Source: CAZBWP01 sp964630265 (lineage in GTDB: Bacteria; Pseudomonadota; Alphaproteobacteria; Rhodospirillales; Defluviicoccaceae). Taken from it: a stretch of 64,000 nucleotides of DNA. Position numbers and translations under genes: made by a program. The notes under the pieces were generated by a model, which was not told where the DNA came from, did not search any database, and worked only from the letters and a program-made list of their open reading frames with translations. The stretch covers positions 77,611 through 141,610 of the forward strand of contig CAZVRW010000001.1 of the NCBI GenBank assembly GCA_964630265.1. Reading direction: 5' to 3'. How positions within the stretch are numbered: position 1 is the stretch's first letter; the number at the start of each line of letters is the position of its first letter. Below, piece after piece: positions 25,757 to 33,280 of the stretch.

Positions 25757-27099
25757 CGCAAGGTGTCCTCCAGGCCGCTTACCAGCGCGTCCATGTCGTC
25801 GTCGGTGGCGACTTCGGTCACCGCCACGAGCAGCAGCCGTTCGGCCTCGGTCTCGTCCGGGAACAGCCGCGACACCGGCACGCCGGCGAGAATGCCGCGG
25901 CCCGCCAACGTCTCCACCACGTCGGCCGCCGGTTTCGTCAAGCGCAGGGTCACCTCGTTGAAGAAGGTGTCGTTCAGCACCTCGATCCCCGGCACTGCCG
26001 CGAGGCGCCCGGCGAGGTCGAGAGCCCGGCCGTGGTTGCGTTCGGCCAGGCGCCGGAAGCCCACCTCGCCGAGCAGGCTCGCATGGATGGTGAACGCCAG
26101 CGCACAGAGCCCGCTGTTGGTGCAGATGTTGCTGGTCGCCTTCTCGCGGCGGATATGCTGCTCGCGGGTCGACAGGGTCAGCACATAGCCGCGCCGGCCA
26201 TCGGCATCGACAGTCTCGCCGGCGAGCCGGCCCGGCAGTTGCCGGAGGAAGCGGGCGCGCGCCGCGAACAGGCCGACGGTCGGACCACCGAAGGACGGCG
26301 CATTGCCGATGGACTGGCCTTCGGCGGCGACGATGTCGGCGCCCATCGCCCCCGGCGGCTCGATGAGACCAAGCGACACCACCTCGGTGACGACGACCAC
26401 CAGCAGCGCGCCGGCGGCGTGGCAGGCCGCGGCAAGGCCCGCGTAGTCGCGCACCCGGCCGAAGACGTCGGGGTTCTGGACGACGACACAGGCGGTGGCG
26501 CCGTCGATGGCGGCGGCGGCATCCTCCGTCCCGGCCCAGTCCGGCGGCAGCGCCGCCATGCTCAAGCCCATGAATCGGCCGTTGGTGGCGGTGACGTCGC
26601 GATAGTGCGGATGCAGGCCGCCGGACAGGACGATGCGCGACCGCTTGCCGACCCGTGCCGCCATCAGCACGGCTTCGGCCGTCGCCGTGGCGCCGTCATA
26701 GAGCGACGCGTTGGCGATCTCCATGCCGGTCAGCAGCGCCACCTGGGTCTGGAACTCGAACAGGTACTGGAGCGTGCCTTGCGACACCTCCGGCTGATAG
26801 GGGGTGTAGGCGGTGAGAAACTCGCCGCGCTGGATCAGATAGTCCACCGTCGCCGGGACGTGGTGGCGATAACTGCCGGCGCCGAGAAAGCACGGGGCGC
26901 AGCCGGGGCTGAGGTTGTTCAGGGCATAGCCACGAAACGCCCGCTCCACCGCCATTTCGTCCTGACCCGAGGGCAGGTCGACGGGCGCGTCGAGGCGCGC
27001 CGGCGGCGGCACGTCGGCGAACAGCGCATCCTGGCTGGAAACGCCGATCGCCGCCAACATCTGGCGGCGATCATCTTGATTTAGCGGAAGATACCGCAT
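25753..27099 (-). CDS. gcvPA: glycine dehydrogenase (decarboxylating) subunit 1
   Basis: N-terminal half of the split P-protein, 448 residues, with MRYLPLNQDDRRQMLAAIGV at the start, FLGAGSYRHHVPATVDYLI and FLTAYTPYQPEVSQGTLQYL, and the later GPTVGLFAAR and REQHIRREKATSNICTNSGL blocks. It forms a heterotetramer with GcvPB and lacks the PLP lysine itself. It begins one base after the gcvH stop codon and overlaps gcvPB, placing it inside a single transcript with gcvT and gcvH. Confidence 0.97.
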   Translation of the reverse strand: MRYLPLNQDDRRQMLAAIGVSSQDALFADVPPPARLDAPVDLPSGQDEMAVERAFRGYALNNLSPGCAPCFLGAGSYRHHVPATVDYLIQRGEFLTAYTPYQPEVSQGTLQYLFEFQTQVALLTGMEIANASLYDGATATAEAVLMAARVGKRSRIVLSGGLHPHYRDVTATNGRFMGLSMAALPPDWAGTEDAAAAIDGATACVVVQNPDVFGRVRDYAGLAAACHAAGALLVVVVTEVVSLGLIEPPGAMGADIVAAEGQSIGNAPSFGGPTVGLFAARARFLRQLPGRLAGETVDADGRRGYVLTLSTREQHIRREKATSNICTNSGLCALAFTIHASLLGEVGFRRLAERNHGRALDLAGRLAAVPGIEVLNDTFFNEVTLRLTKPAADVVETLAGRGILAGVPVSRLFPDETEAERLLLVAVTEVATDDDMDALVSGLEDTLR

Positions 27100-27100
27100 G

Positions 27101-27478
27101 TCACTCCAGACTCCCGAGATACTCCTTGTAGGCGGCGGCGTCCATCAACTCGGCCAGTTCATGGGGGTCGGCGATCCGCACCTTGAAAAACCAGCCGCCG
27201 CCCATCGGGTCGGCGTTGACGGTGGCCGGCTCCTCGGCGATCTGACCGTTGACCGCGACGATCTCGCCGCCGACCGGCGCATACACTTCGCTGGCCGCCT
27301 TCACCGATTCGATAACCGCGACCTCCTTGCCCCGTTCAACATGTGAGCCGACCTCAGGCAATTCGACGAACACAATGTCCCCAAGCTGTTCCTGGGCATA
27401 GTCGGTGATGCCGACGGTGCCGACATCGCCGTCGACGCCGATCCATTCATGCTCGCGGGTGTATTTCGTCTCGGCCAT
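27101..27478 (-). CDS. gcvH: glycine cleavage system H protein
   Basis: Lipoyl carrier of the glycine cleavage complex, 125 residues. The lipoylated lysine is K60 within IESVKAASEVYAPV, and the N-terminal YTREHEWIGVDGDVGTVGIT and C-terminal DPMGGGWFFKVRI blocks are standard. It shuttles the aminomethyl group between P, T and L proteins. The gene lies 34 bases after gcvT. No lipoyl ligase or gcvL gene is nearby, so the shared dihydrolipoamide dehydrogenase is probably encoded elsewhere. Confidence 0.98.
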   Translation of the reverse strand: MAETKYTREHEWIGVDGDVGTVGITDYAQEQLGDIVFVELPEVGSHVERGKEVAVIESVKAASEVYAPVGGEIVAVNGQIAEEPATVNADPMGGGWFFKVRIADPHELAELMDAAAYKEYLGSLE

Positions 27479-27512
27479 GGTCGTGGTCCCCTGACAAGTC
27501 GCGCGATGGCGA

Positions 27513-28619
27513 TCATTTCATGTACTTGTGCGGAACGAACGGCAGCTTCACCACCTCGGCCGGCAGCGGCTTGTCGCGCACGATGACGGCGACCCGCGTG
27601 CCGGGCGCCGCCCGATCGGCCTCGACGTAGCCCATGGCGATCGGCGCTTCCACGCTCGGACCGAAGCCGCCGCTGGTCACCATGCCGATCGCCGTGCCGT
27701 CCGGGCTGGTGATCGTCGCGCCGGCGCGGGCCGGCACCCGCCCGTCGAGCTTGAGGCCGACCCGCTTGCGCTGTGGCCCCTCGGCCAACTGGCGGAGAAT
27801 GACATCGGCGCCGGGAAAACCGCCCTCCTTGCGGCGGGTGGGGCTGATCGTCCAGGCGAGGCCGGCTTCGACGGGCGTGGTCTCGGTGGTGATGTCGTTG
27901 CCGTAGAGGCAGAGGCCGGCTTCCAGCCGCAACGTGTCGCGCGCGCCGAGGCCCGCCGGCTTCACCTCCTTCTCGGCGAGCAACAACTCCGCGACCTGAC
28001 GGGCCCGGTCGGCGGGCACCGTGATCTCGTAGCCATCCTCGCCGGTATACCCCGAACGGGTCAGGCCACACAGCTCGCCACCGATGTGCAGATTGGCCAT
28101 GGTCATGAACAGCATGTGCCGCGCCGGCGGTGCGAGCCGCGCCATCACCGCCGCAGCCGCCGGTCCCTGCAGCGCCAGCAGCGCCCGGTCGTCCCAGATC
28201 TCCATATCAACGCGGTCGCCGATGCGCTCGCGGATGTGGGCGAAATCCGCCTCCTTGCGGGCGGCGTTGACCACCAGCACCAGATAGGTGCCGCCGTTGA
28301 CGACCATCAGATCGTCGAGGATGCCGCCGGACTCGTTGGTCATCAGCGTATAGCGGACGCGCCCGGCCTCCAAATTCCTGATGTCGCCGACGACCAGTGT
28401 TTCCAGGGCCGCCGCCGCATCGGCGGCGCGCAGAATCGCCTGTCCCATGTGGGACACGTCGAACAGCGACGCCTGCCACCGGGTGTGCAGGTGTTCCGCC
28501 AGGATACCGCGATACTGCAGCGGCATCTCATAGCCGGCGAAGGGCACCATCTTGGCGCCGAGCTTGCGGTGCATCGTGGCGAGGGGGGTCGTCTTCAGCG
28601 GTTGGGCAGCGTCGGTCAC
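27513..28619 (-). CDS. gcvT: glycine cleavage system aminomethyltransferase
   Basis: Transfers the methylene group from lipoyl-GcvH to tetrahydrofolate with ammonia release. GTG at 28619 gives 368 residues starting VTDAAQPLKTTPLATMHRKL; the frame is open 66 bases further but that part is Pro/His-rich shadow. Family marks are the FDVSHMGQ motif, YTLMTNESGGILDDLMV (with the catalytic Asp), SRTGYTGEDGYE-like LTRSGYTGEDGYEI and GLGARDTLRLEAG. First gene of the operon gcvT-gcvH-gcvPA-gcvPB. I searched the leader for a glycine riboswitch and did not find one. Confidence 0.96.
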   Translation of the reverse strand: MTDAAQPLKTTPLATMHRKLGAKMVPFAGYEMPLQYRGILAEHLHTRWQASLFDVSHMGQAILRAADAAAALETLVVGDIRNLEAGRVRYTLMTNESGGILDDLMVVNGGTYLVLVVNAARKEADFAHIRERIGDRVDMEIWDDRALLALQGPAAAAVMARLAPPARHMLFMTMANLHIGGELCGLTRSGYTGEDGYEITVPADRARQVAELLLAEKEVKPAGLGARDTLRLEAGLCLYGNDITTETTPVEAGLAWTISPTRRKEGGFPGADVILRQLAEGPQRKRVGLKLDGRVPARAGATITSPDGTAIGMVTSGGFGPSVEAPIAMGYVEADRAAPGTRVAVIVRDKPLPAEVVKLPFVPHKYMK

Positions 28620-28691
28620 GCATGTCTCCGGAGATGGTGGGGCATGTCCCCCGGGGCGGCGCGGCAGGCAGGGATGCGCCGACACCTCGGA

Positions 28692-28719
28692 GTTTTACGC
28701 GCGCCGGGATCGGCGTCAA
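28692..28719 (-). promoter_or_regulatory. candidate promoter of the gcv operon
   Basis: Read on the minus strand, TTGACG (28719-28714) and TAAAAC (28697-28692) are 16 bases apart, predicting a leader of about 65 bases to the gcvT start. The leader is GC-rich and shows no tandem glycine-aptamer cores. Confidence 0.45.
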
Positions 28720-28777
28720 CACGTGGCCGTCGACAGCGGTGGCCATCGACGGCCAGACGCCGCCGGCCGGCGGTGGT

Positions 28778-29353
28778 TCAGCGCGGCCGTCCGGTCTCGC
28801 GATTGAAGCGGAGGTCCTCGGCGGTCAACTGGAATCCGAGGTAGATGCTGGCGGCCGTCGGCTGCGCCCCCGGCGCCGCCGACAGGGTGATGATGACGGG
28901 CGGGTTGTCGTCCCGAAACGTCAGCCGCGACCGGTTGCCCTCGAATTGCATGGTGACCGGAAATTCCTGCTTGTTCTGGACCGCGCCGCCGGGATCGACG
29001 ACGGTGACGAAATAGGTGAACTGGGCGGTGCGATCGGTGTTCGCCGGGCCGCGCGTCACGTCGATGCTGGGCGCCACGGCGACCACCATGCGGGCGCTCG
29101 CGTCGCCGGGGCGCCCCTCATAGGTGCAGCCGGAGGTGACGTCGAACATCCGCGCCTCGAAGTCGACGTCCACCAGATCGCGGCCGGCGCCGGCGGCAAA
29201 GTGGGTCACCGAGGCCGCATCGGCGAGGATGCTCACGGCCGGGCACGTGTACTGCGGACCGTTGTCGCCGGTGCTGCAGGCGGCGACGATCGCCGCAGCG
29301 GCCAGACCGGGAGCGATGCGGATCGGCCAGGCCCACGCGTGGCGGGGGCTCAC
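28778..29353 (-). CDS. predicted lipoprotein of unknown function
   Basis: The GTG at 29353 overlaps the stop of the CDGSH gene (GTGA), giving 191 residues with a lipoprotein signal: basic start, hydrophobic GLAAAAIVAA and the lipobox VAAC with the acylated Cys followed by STGDNG. The mature domain is beta-rich (TYFVTVVDPGGAVQNKQEF, VIITLSAAPGAQPTAASIYL) and carries two more cysteines (TCPAVS and GCTYEG) that could form a disulphide. The Ser after Cys favours outer-membrane sorting. Family not recognised. Coupled to the iron-sulphur protein upstream. Confidence 0.75.
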   Translation of the reverse strand: MSPRHAWAWPIRIAPGLAAAAIVAACSTGDNGPQYTCPAVSILADAASVTHFAAGAGRDLVDVDFEARMFDVTSGCTYEGRPGDASARMVVAVAPSIDVTRGPANTDRTAQFTYFVTVVDPGGAVQNKQEFPVTMQFEGNRSRLTFRDDNPPVIITLSAAPGAQPTAASIYLGFQLTAEDLRFNRETGRPR

Positions 29354-29589
29354 AGGCTGTTGTGGGTGCCGTCGCAAAACGGCCGACCGCCGGTTTGCTT
29401 GCAGCCGCAAAACCAGACGGTCTCACTGCGTTCGGCGGTCAGGATGACCGGCTCGAGGCCGGTGCCTTTGTGGCTGCCGTCACAGAACGGCTGCTTGGCG
29501 CTGCGACCGCAGGCGCACCACGCATATTTCTTGCCGGCGACGACCTCGGTTTCGTAGGGCGCGCGTTGGGCGATCAGCGGTTCTGTCAT
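29350..29589 (-). CDS. CDGSH-type iron-sulphur domain protein with two motifs
   Basis: A 79-residue protein made of two CDGSH (mitoNEET-like) motifs. First: C25, C27, C36, H40 in WCACGRSAKQPFCDGSHKG; second: C61, C63, C72, H76 in FCGCKQTGGRPFCDGTHN. Each three-Cys/one-His set should bind a labile 2Fe-2S cluster. No membrane anchor or extra domain. It resembles the small two-motif bacterial class found in redox and iron handling. It starts a two-gene unit with the lipoprotein gene and is divergent from thrB across a 234-base spacer (29590-29823) in which I see no clear motif. Confidence 0.93.
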   Translation of the reverse strand: MTEPLIAQRAPYETEVVAGKKYAWCACGRSAKQPFCDGSHKGTGLEPVILTAERSETVWFCGCKQTGGRPFCDGTHNSL

Positions 29590-29823
29590 GCGGTGTCTCC
29601 CTGGCTCTCGGCGGCACTCTAGTCGGCGGTCGGGAGCGGGACAAGGTCACCGGATCGTCCGGCTCCGGAAAACGCCCCATCCGCCGTCAGCCGCTGCCCG
29701 CAACCGACGGGAACTCCTCCTGGCCGACGGGACGCGGATCCTGTATCCCGGTCGGCGGCGACGGGAACGGCTTCGGTCGGCGCCGCCGATGGCTGATTCT
29801 GGACGAGGCGAACTGACCCAAGC

Positions 29824-30786
29824 ATGGCAGTCTACACGGAATTGACCGACGAAGAGGTCGCCGCGTTCGTTGCCGAGTACGACCTCGGGATGGTGGTGGC
29901 GTGCAAGGGTATCGCCGAAGGTGTGGAGAACAGCAATTTCCTCCTCGTTACCGAGAGCGGACCATTCATTCTGACCATCTATGAGCGGCGGGTCCGCACC
30001 GCCGACCTGCCCTTTTTCCTGGCGTTGCTCGAGCATCTGGCCGAGCGTGACGTCCCCTGCCCGACGCCGGTGCGCGGCCGCGACGGCGCGGCGCTGCGTC
30101 GCGTTCGGGGCCGGTCCGCCGCCATCGTCACCTTCCTGCCCGGCCAATGGCCACGCCGCCCGACCCCCGATCAGTGCGCCGCGATGGGCACCGCGTTGGC
30201 CGAGTTGCATGCCGCCGGCCGGGACTTTCCCCAACAGCGCGCCAACGATCTATCGCTGGAGGGTTGGCGGTTGCTCGTTGCCGAATGCCTCAACCATCCC
30301 GGCGGCATCGCCCCCGATCTGGCCGACGAACTGAAGGGGGAGATCGCCGCCCTGGCAAAGGCTTGGCCCCAGGATCTGCCCACGGGACTGATCCATGCCG
30401 ACCTGTTTCCCGACAACGTGTTCTTCGCCGAATGCCGGGTCAGCGGCATCATCGACTTCTACTTCGCTTGCACCGATGTGCTGGCCTATGACTTGGCGAT
30501 CACCCTCAATGCTTGGTGCTTTGAGCCGGATGGTGCGTTCAACGTCACCAAGGCGCGGCGGCTGACCGCAGGCTACGATCGCCGCCGGCGCCTGACGCCG
30601 GAGGAGCGCCAGGCGCTGCCGCTGCTGGCGCGCGGCGCGGCGCTCCGGTTTCTGCTCACCCGCCTAGTCGACTGGCTCAATCGACCGGCCAACGCCCTGG
30701 TGACGCCGAAGAACCCCATGGAATACCTGCAGAAACTGCGCTTCCACCGCGCCGTGTCCGGAGCCGCCGGCTATGGCCTCGACTGA
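29824..30786 (+). CDS. thrB: homoserine kinase, APH-fold type
   Basis: Phosphorylates homoserine in threonine biosynthesis. The 320-residue protein belongs to the aminoglycoside-phosphotransferase-like homoserine kinase II class rather than the GHMP class: MAVYTELTDEEVAAFV at the start, GVENSNFLLVTESGPFILTIYE for the nucleotide loop, LIHADLFPDNVFF as the catalytic loop and IIDFYFACTDVLAYDLA for metal binding. Its last 14 bases overlap the start of rnhA, a conserved thrB-rnhA pair. thrC lies 7 kb away on the other strand. Confidence 0.95.
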   Translation: MAVYTELTDEEVAAFVAEYDLGMVVACKGIAEGVENSNFLLVTESGPFILTIYERRVRTADLPFFLALLEHLAERDVPCPTPVRGRDGAALRRVRGRSAAIVTFLPGQWPRRPTPDQCAAMGTALAELHAAGRDFPQQRANDLSLEGWRLLVAECLNHPGGIAPDLADELKGEIAALAKAWPQDLPTGLIHADLFPDNVFFAECRVSGIIDFYFACTDVLAYDLAITLNAWCFEPDGAFNVTKARRLTAGYDRRRRLTPEERQALPLLARGAALRFLLTRLVDWLNRPANALVTPKNPMEYLQKLRFHRAVSGAAGYGLD

Positions 30787-31336
30787 GCCACCGCCAAGCG
30801 AGCCGGCGCAGGCGGCGGACGACGGCGGTGGGGCCGCGGACGGCGCCGTCGTCGACATCTTCACCGACGGCGCCTGTCTCGGCAACCCGGGCCCCGGCGG
30901 CTGGGGGGTGATCCTGCGCTGGCGCGGCGTCGAGCGCGAGTTGTCGGGCGGCGACCCGGCAACGACCAACAACCGCATGGAACTCACCGCGGCGATCCGC
31001 GGCCTGGAAGCGCTGACGCGGCCGGTGCCGGCGCGGATCCATACGGACAGCACCTACGTTCGCGACGGCATCACCAGCTGGATTCATCGCTGGAAGCGCA
31101 ACGGCTGGCGCACGGCGGGACGCCGGCCGGTGCAGAACAAAGATCTGTGGCAGGAGCTCGACGCGGCCCTCGGCGACCATGACGTCACCTGGCACTGGGT
31201 GCGGGGGCACGCCGGCCATCCGGAAAACGAGCGGGCGGACGCGCTGGCGCGCGCCGCCGCCGAGGCGATCGCCGGGACTGGGAAGGCCGGGACTGGGAAG
31301 GCCAGAACCAGAAAGGCCGGAACCACGCAGGACTGA
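30773..31336 (+). CDS. rnhA: ribonuclease HI
   Basis: Endonuclease that removes the RNA strand of RNA-DNA hybrids. The 187 residues have the four catalytic carboxylates D32 (IFTDGACLGNPGPGG), E70 (TNNRMEL), D92 (HTDSTYVRDG) and D156 (ENERADALAR). The basic protrusion (WIHRWKRNGWRTAGRRPVQNKDLW) is present. Unusual parts are a 27-residue acidic N-terminal extension and a repetitive Gly-Thr-Lys tail. The ATG at 30773 lies inside thrB; no later start would leave a normal N terminus except an unlikely internal codon. Confidence 0.95.
   Translation: MASTEPPPSEPAQAADDGGGAADGAVVDIFTDGACLGNPGPGGWGVILRWRGVERELSGGDPATTNNRMELTAAIRGLEALTRPVPARIHTDSTYVRDGITSWIHRWKRNGWRTAGRRPVQNKDLWQELDAALGDHDVTWHWVRGHAGHPENERADALARAAAEAIAGTGKAGTGKARTRKAGTTQD
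31274..31318 (+). repeat. 15-bp tandem repeat in the rnhA 3' end
   Basis: Two exact 15-bp units (GGGACTGGGAAGGCC) at 31274-31288 and 31289-31303 and a diverged third encode the GTGKA-type tail of RNase HI. Copy number probably varies between strains. Confidence 0.75.
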
Positions 31337-31369
31337 TTCGCGAACGTCCAGGCACCGCGGAACCGCGGC

Positions 31370-31395
31370 GGCCGGATCGGCCCCAGTGTCTTTTT
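31370..31395 (+). terminator. weak candidate terminator after rnhA
   Basis: GGCCG-GAT-CGGCC (31370-31382) makes a 5-bp GC stem, followed eight bases later by a TTTTT run. A CCGCGG-AA-CCGCGG element lies just upstream (31355-31368). The gap between stem and T-run weakens the call. Confidence 0.35.
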
Positions 31396-31491
31396 AGTAG
31401 TATTTTTCTCTAGTTTACGTCGTCAAACGTGTGCTACACCAGGGCGCCTGCACCCTATTTGGGGTACTTCTGGATGTGTAACCTGTTTGAC

Positions 31492-32019
31492 ATGGGCATG
31501 CGGCCGGCATCGATCCGGCCGGTGGACGTCGGCGTCCCGGCCCTGGCATCCGACCAACGGTGCCTGTTCCGCACGATCGATCTGCTGCGTGGCATCGAGG
31601 ATCAGGACGAAGCGGATGCGTTGATTTGTCCCGTGCTCAAGATGATTTCCGAATACGGCGAGTTTCACTTTCGCCGACAGGAGCGAATCATGACCGCCGT
31701 CGGCTTTCCGGGCGCCGATGCCCATCGCCGCGAGCATGCCCGTTTCCTGCGCTGGTTGGACGATCTGGAACGCGAGTGCGCCGACCGCGCCGACCCGCAG
31801 ACGGCCCGACGGCTCTGGGACGACCTCTCGGCGTGGCTCTGCCATCATGTGCTGCTGCAGGATGTGGCGGTGCGCCCCTTCCTCGTCGACGTGGCCGAGG
31901 TCGAGCGCATCGCCCGCGACGGCGCGGCCGCCTGCCTCGTCGCCGTCGAACGGCCGGCCAGGCCACCACGTCGGCACCGCGATTTCGGCCCCTATGCCGC
32001 GTCCGCGCTGGTGACATGA
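31492..32019 (+). CDS. bacteriohemerythrin-like protein with an incomplete di-iron site
   Basis: Four-helix hemerythrin homologue. ATG at 31492 gives 175 residues; an ATG at 31429 would add 21 residues unlike the family. Compared with the neighbouring copy, the metal ligands read: helix A His replaced by Q22 (ASDQRCLF), helix B H59 kept but the bridging Glu replaced by Q63 (HFRRQE), helix C H78 and H82 kept, helix D H119 and D124 kept (CHHVLLQD). A normal O2-carrying di-iron centre is therefore doubtful. The upstream 31396-31480 is AT-rich and probably contains the promoter. It ends with an Arg/Pro-rich tail. Confidence 0.85.
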   Translation: MGMRPASIRPVDVGVPALASDQRCLFRTIDLLRGIEDQDEADALICPVLKMISEYGEFHFRRQERIMTAVGFPGADAHRREHARFLRWLDDLERECADRADPQTARRLWDDLSAWLCHHVLLQDVAVRPFLVDVAEVERIARDGAAACLVAVERPARPPRRHRDFGPYAASALVT

Positions 32020-32076
32020 GGCGATCCGGGAATCCAGGTAGCCGACCCCGTCCCGTCATGATAGTATTGTTGCGTT

Positions 32077-32093
32077 GCACAATTCCCTTGTGC
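32077..32093. promoter_or_regulatory. perfect inverted repeat upstream of the second hemerythrin gene
   Basis: GCACAA-TTCCC-TTGTGC, 6-bp arms with a 5-base centre, lies 30 bases before the ATG at 32124. No T-run follows, so an operator is more likely than a terminator. Its cognate regulator is unknown; it does not match the FNR or NnrR/DNR consensus I know. Confidence 0.4.
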
Positions 32094-32123
32094 GCATGCG
32101 GGCAAAAGGGACGGACTGAAACG

Positions 32124-32600
32124 ATGCCTGAGCTACAATGGACAGCCGCGATGAGCGTGGGCGTGCCGGCGCTCGACGACGATCACCGCGGTCTCTTTCG
32201 CGTGGTGAATCGACTGCGAAGCATCCGGCACGAGGCAGACTGCAGCGACAAGGTCGTCGAGATCCTGGAGACCCTCGAAGCCTACGGGCGGAACCACTTT
32301 CGCCGCGAGGAGGAGGTGATGGCCGCGGTCGATTTTCCGGGCGCCCGCTTCCATGAAAGCGAGCACCGCGGGTTCGCCCGCTACATCGAGGAGTTGCAAC
32401 GGGTCGCCCGCGGCGGCGGCGATCCCCACCTCGCGCAGACCTTGTTCGAGTACATGACCGTGTGGCTCCGCCACCACATCCTGATGCAGGACATGGCCTA
32501 CAAGCCCTATGTCCGGGACGCGAGCATTGCCGATCGGGTGGCCGCGCGTGCGGCCCCGCCCCTCGCCGCCGCCGAGCACGTCGCCCGCTCGCCGGCCTGA
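32124..32600 (+). CDS. bacteriohemerythrin
   Basis: A 158-residue hemerythrin-domain protein that binds O2 at a di-iron centre in the cytoplasm. All seven canonical ligands are visible: H21 (DDDHRGLF), H58 and E62 (NHFRREEEVM), H77 and H81 (FHESEHRGF), H118 and D123 (RHHILMQDMAY). It begins MPELQWTAAMSVGVPALD, the usual family start. A short Ala-rich tail follows residue 130. It lies 104 bases after the degenerate paralogue and is probably separately regulated through the inverted repeat in that spacer. Roles proposed in relatives are oxygen delivery to respiratory enzymes and oxygen sensing. Confidence 0.93.
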   Translation: MPELQWTAAMSVGVPALDDDHRGLFRVVNRLRSIRHEADCSDKVVEILETLEAYGRNHFRREEEVMAAVDFPGARFHESEHRGFARYIEELQRVARGGGDPHLAQTLFEYMTVWLRHHILMQDMAYKPYVRDASIADRVAARAAPPLAAAEHVARSPA

Positions 32601-32688
32601 GCGGCTCCTGGCTGCCTGACAGGCCGCCAACCGGGCCGCCGAGGGCGCGCCTTCGGCCCTTCAGCGGATCCCGGCACGCCGCGCAATT

Positions 32689-33171
32689 TTACAAGGTGCC
32701 GAGCACGCTCTCGGCGCTGGTTTTCTCGAATGCGCCCGGTGGATCGATGGCGAGGCTCTTGACCACGCCGTCCTCGACGACCATCGCGAACCGCTGACAG
32801 CGCAGGCCGAGCCCCTTGCCCGTCAGGTCCATTTCCAGGCCGGTGGCCTTGGTCAGATTGGCGTCGCCGTCGGCGATCATGGTCACCCCGTCGCCGGCGT
32901 TCTGGTTCTTGCCCCAAGCATCCATGACGAAGACGTCATTGACCGCCGTGCAGACGATCTCGTCGATCCCCCGCGCTTTCAGGGCGTCGGCGTGCTGGAC
33001 GAACCCCGGCAGGTGCTTGGCCGAGCAGGTCGGCGTGAACGCCCCCGGCACGCCGAACACGGCCACGGTCTTGCCGGCGAACAGATCATCGCTCTTGACG
33101 GCTTCCGGCCCGTTGGCGCCCATCTTCATGAGCGTCACGGACGGGATCTTGTCTCCCACTTGAATCGTCAT
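32689..33171 (-). CDS. peroxiredoxin, Prx5-like
   Basis: Thiol peroxidase that reduces H2O2 and organic peroxides. ATG at 33171 gives 160 residues beginning MTIQVGDKIPSVTL; an ATG at 33240 would add a signal-like stretch without normal codon use. The peroxidatic Cys is in VPGAFTPTCSAKHLPGF (PxxxT/SxxC pattern), with a second Cys in EIVCTAVND and a third in GLRCQRFAMV. The FVMDAWGK and DPPGAFEKTSAE segments are those of the Prx5 subfamily. Prx near thrB-rnhA is a frequent alphaproteobacterial neighbourhood, although here it is on the opposite strand. Confidence 0.93.
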   Translation of the reverse strand: MTIQVGDKIPSVTLMKMGANGPEAVKSDDLFAGKTVAVFGVPGAFTPTCSAKHLPGFVQHADALKARGIDEIVCTAVNDVFVMDAWGKNQNAGDGVTMIADGDANLTKATGLEMDLTGKGLGLRCQRFAMVVEDGVVKSLAIDPPGAFEKTSAESVLGTL

Positions 33172-33280
33172 CGCTGTCCCCTCTCTGTTGCTGGCGACGC
33201 CGATCGCCGACGCCGCGCCAAGGAGACATAGACGCTTCACCGCGCGATTGCAAAAACGGATGCGGTTGGCCGCCGAAGGA

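Noticed and set aside
28620..28777. Glycine riboswitch in front of gcvT
   Set aside because: I could not find the tandem aptamer cores in the leader; the sequence is GC-rich without the conserved GGAGAG and CGCCGAAGG-type blocks.
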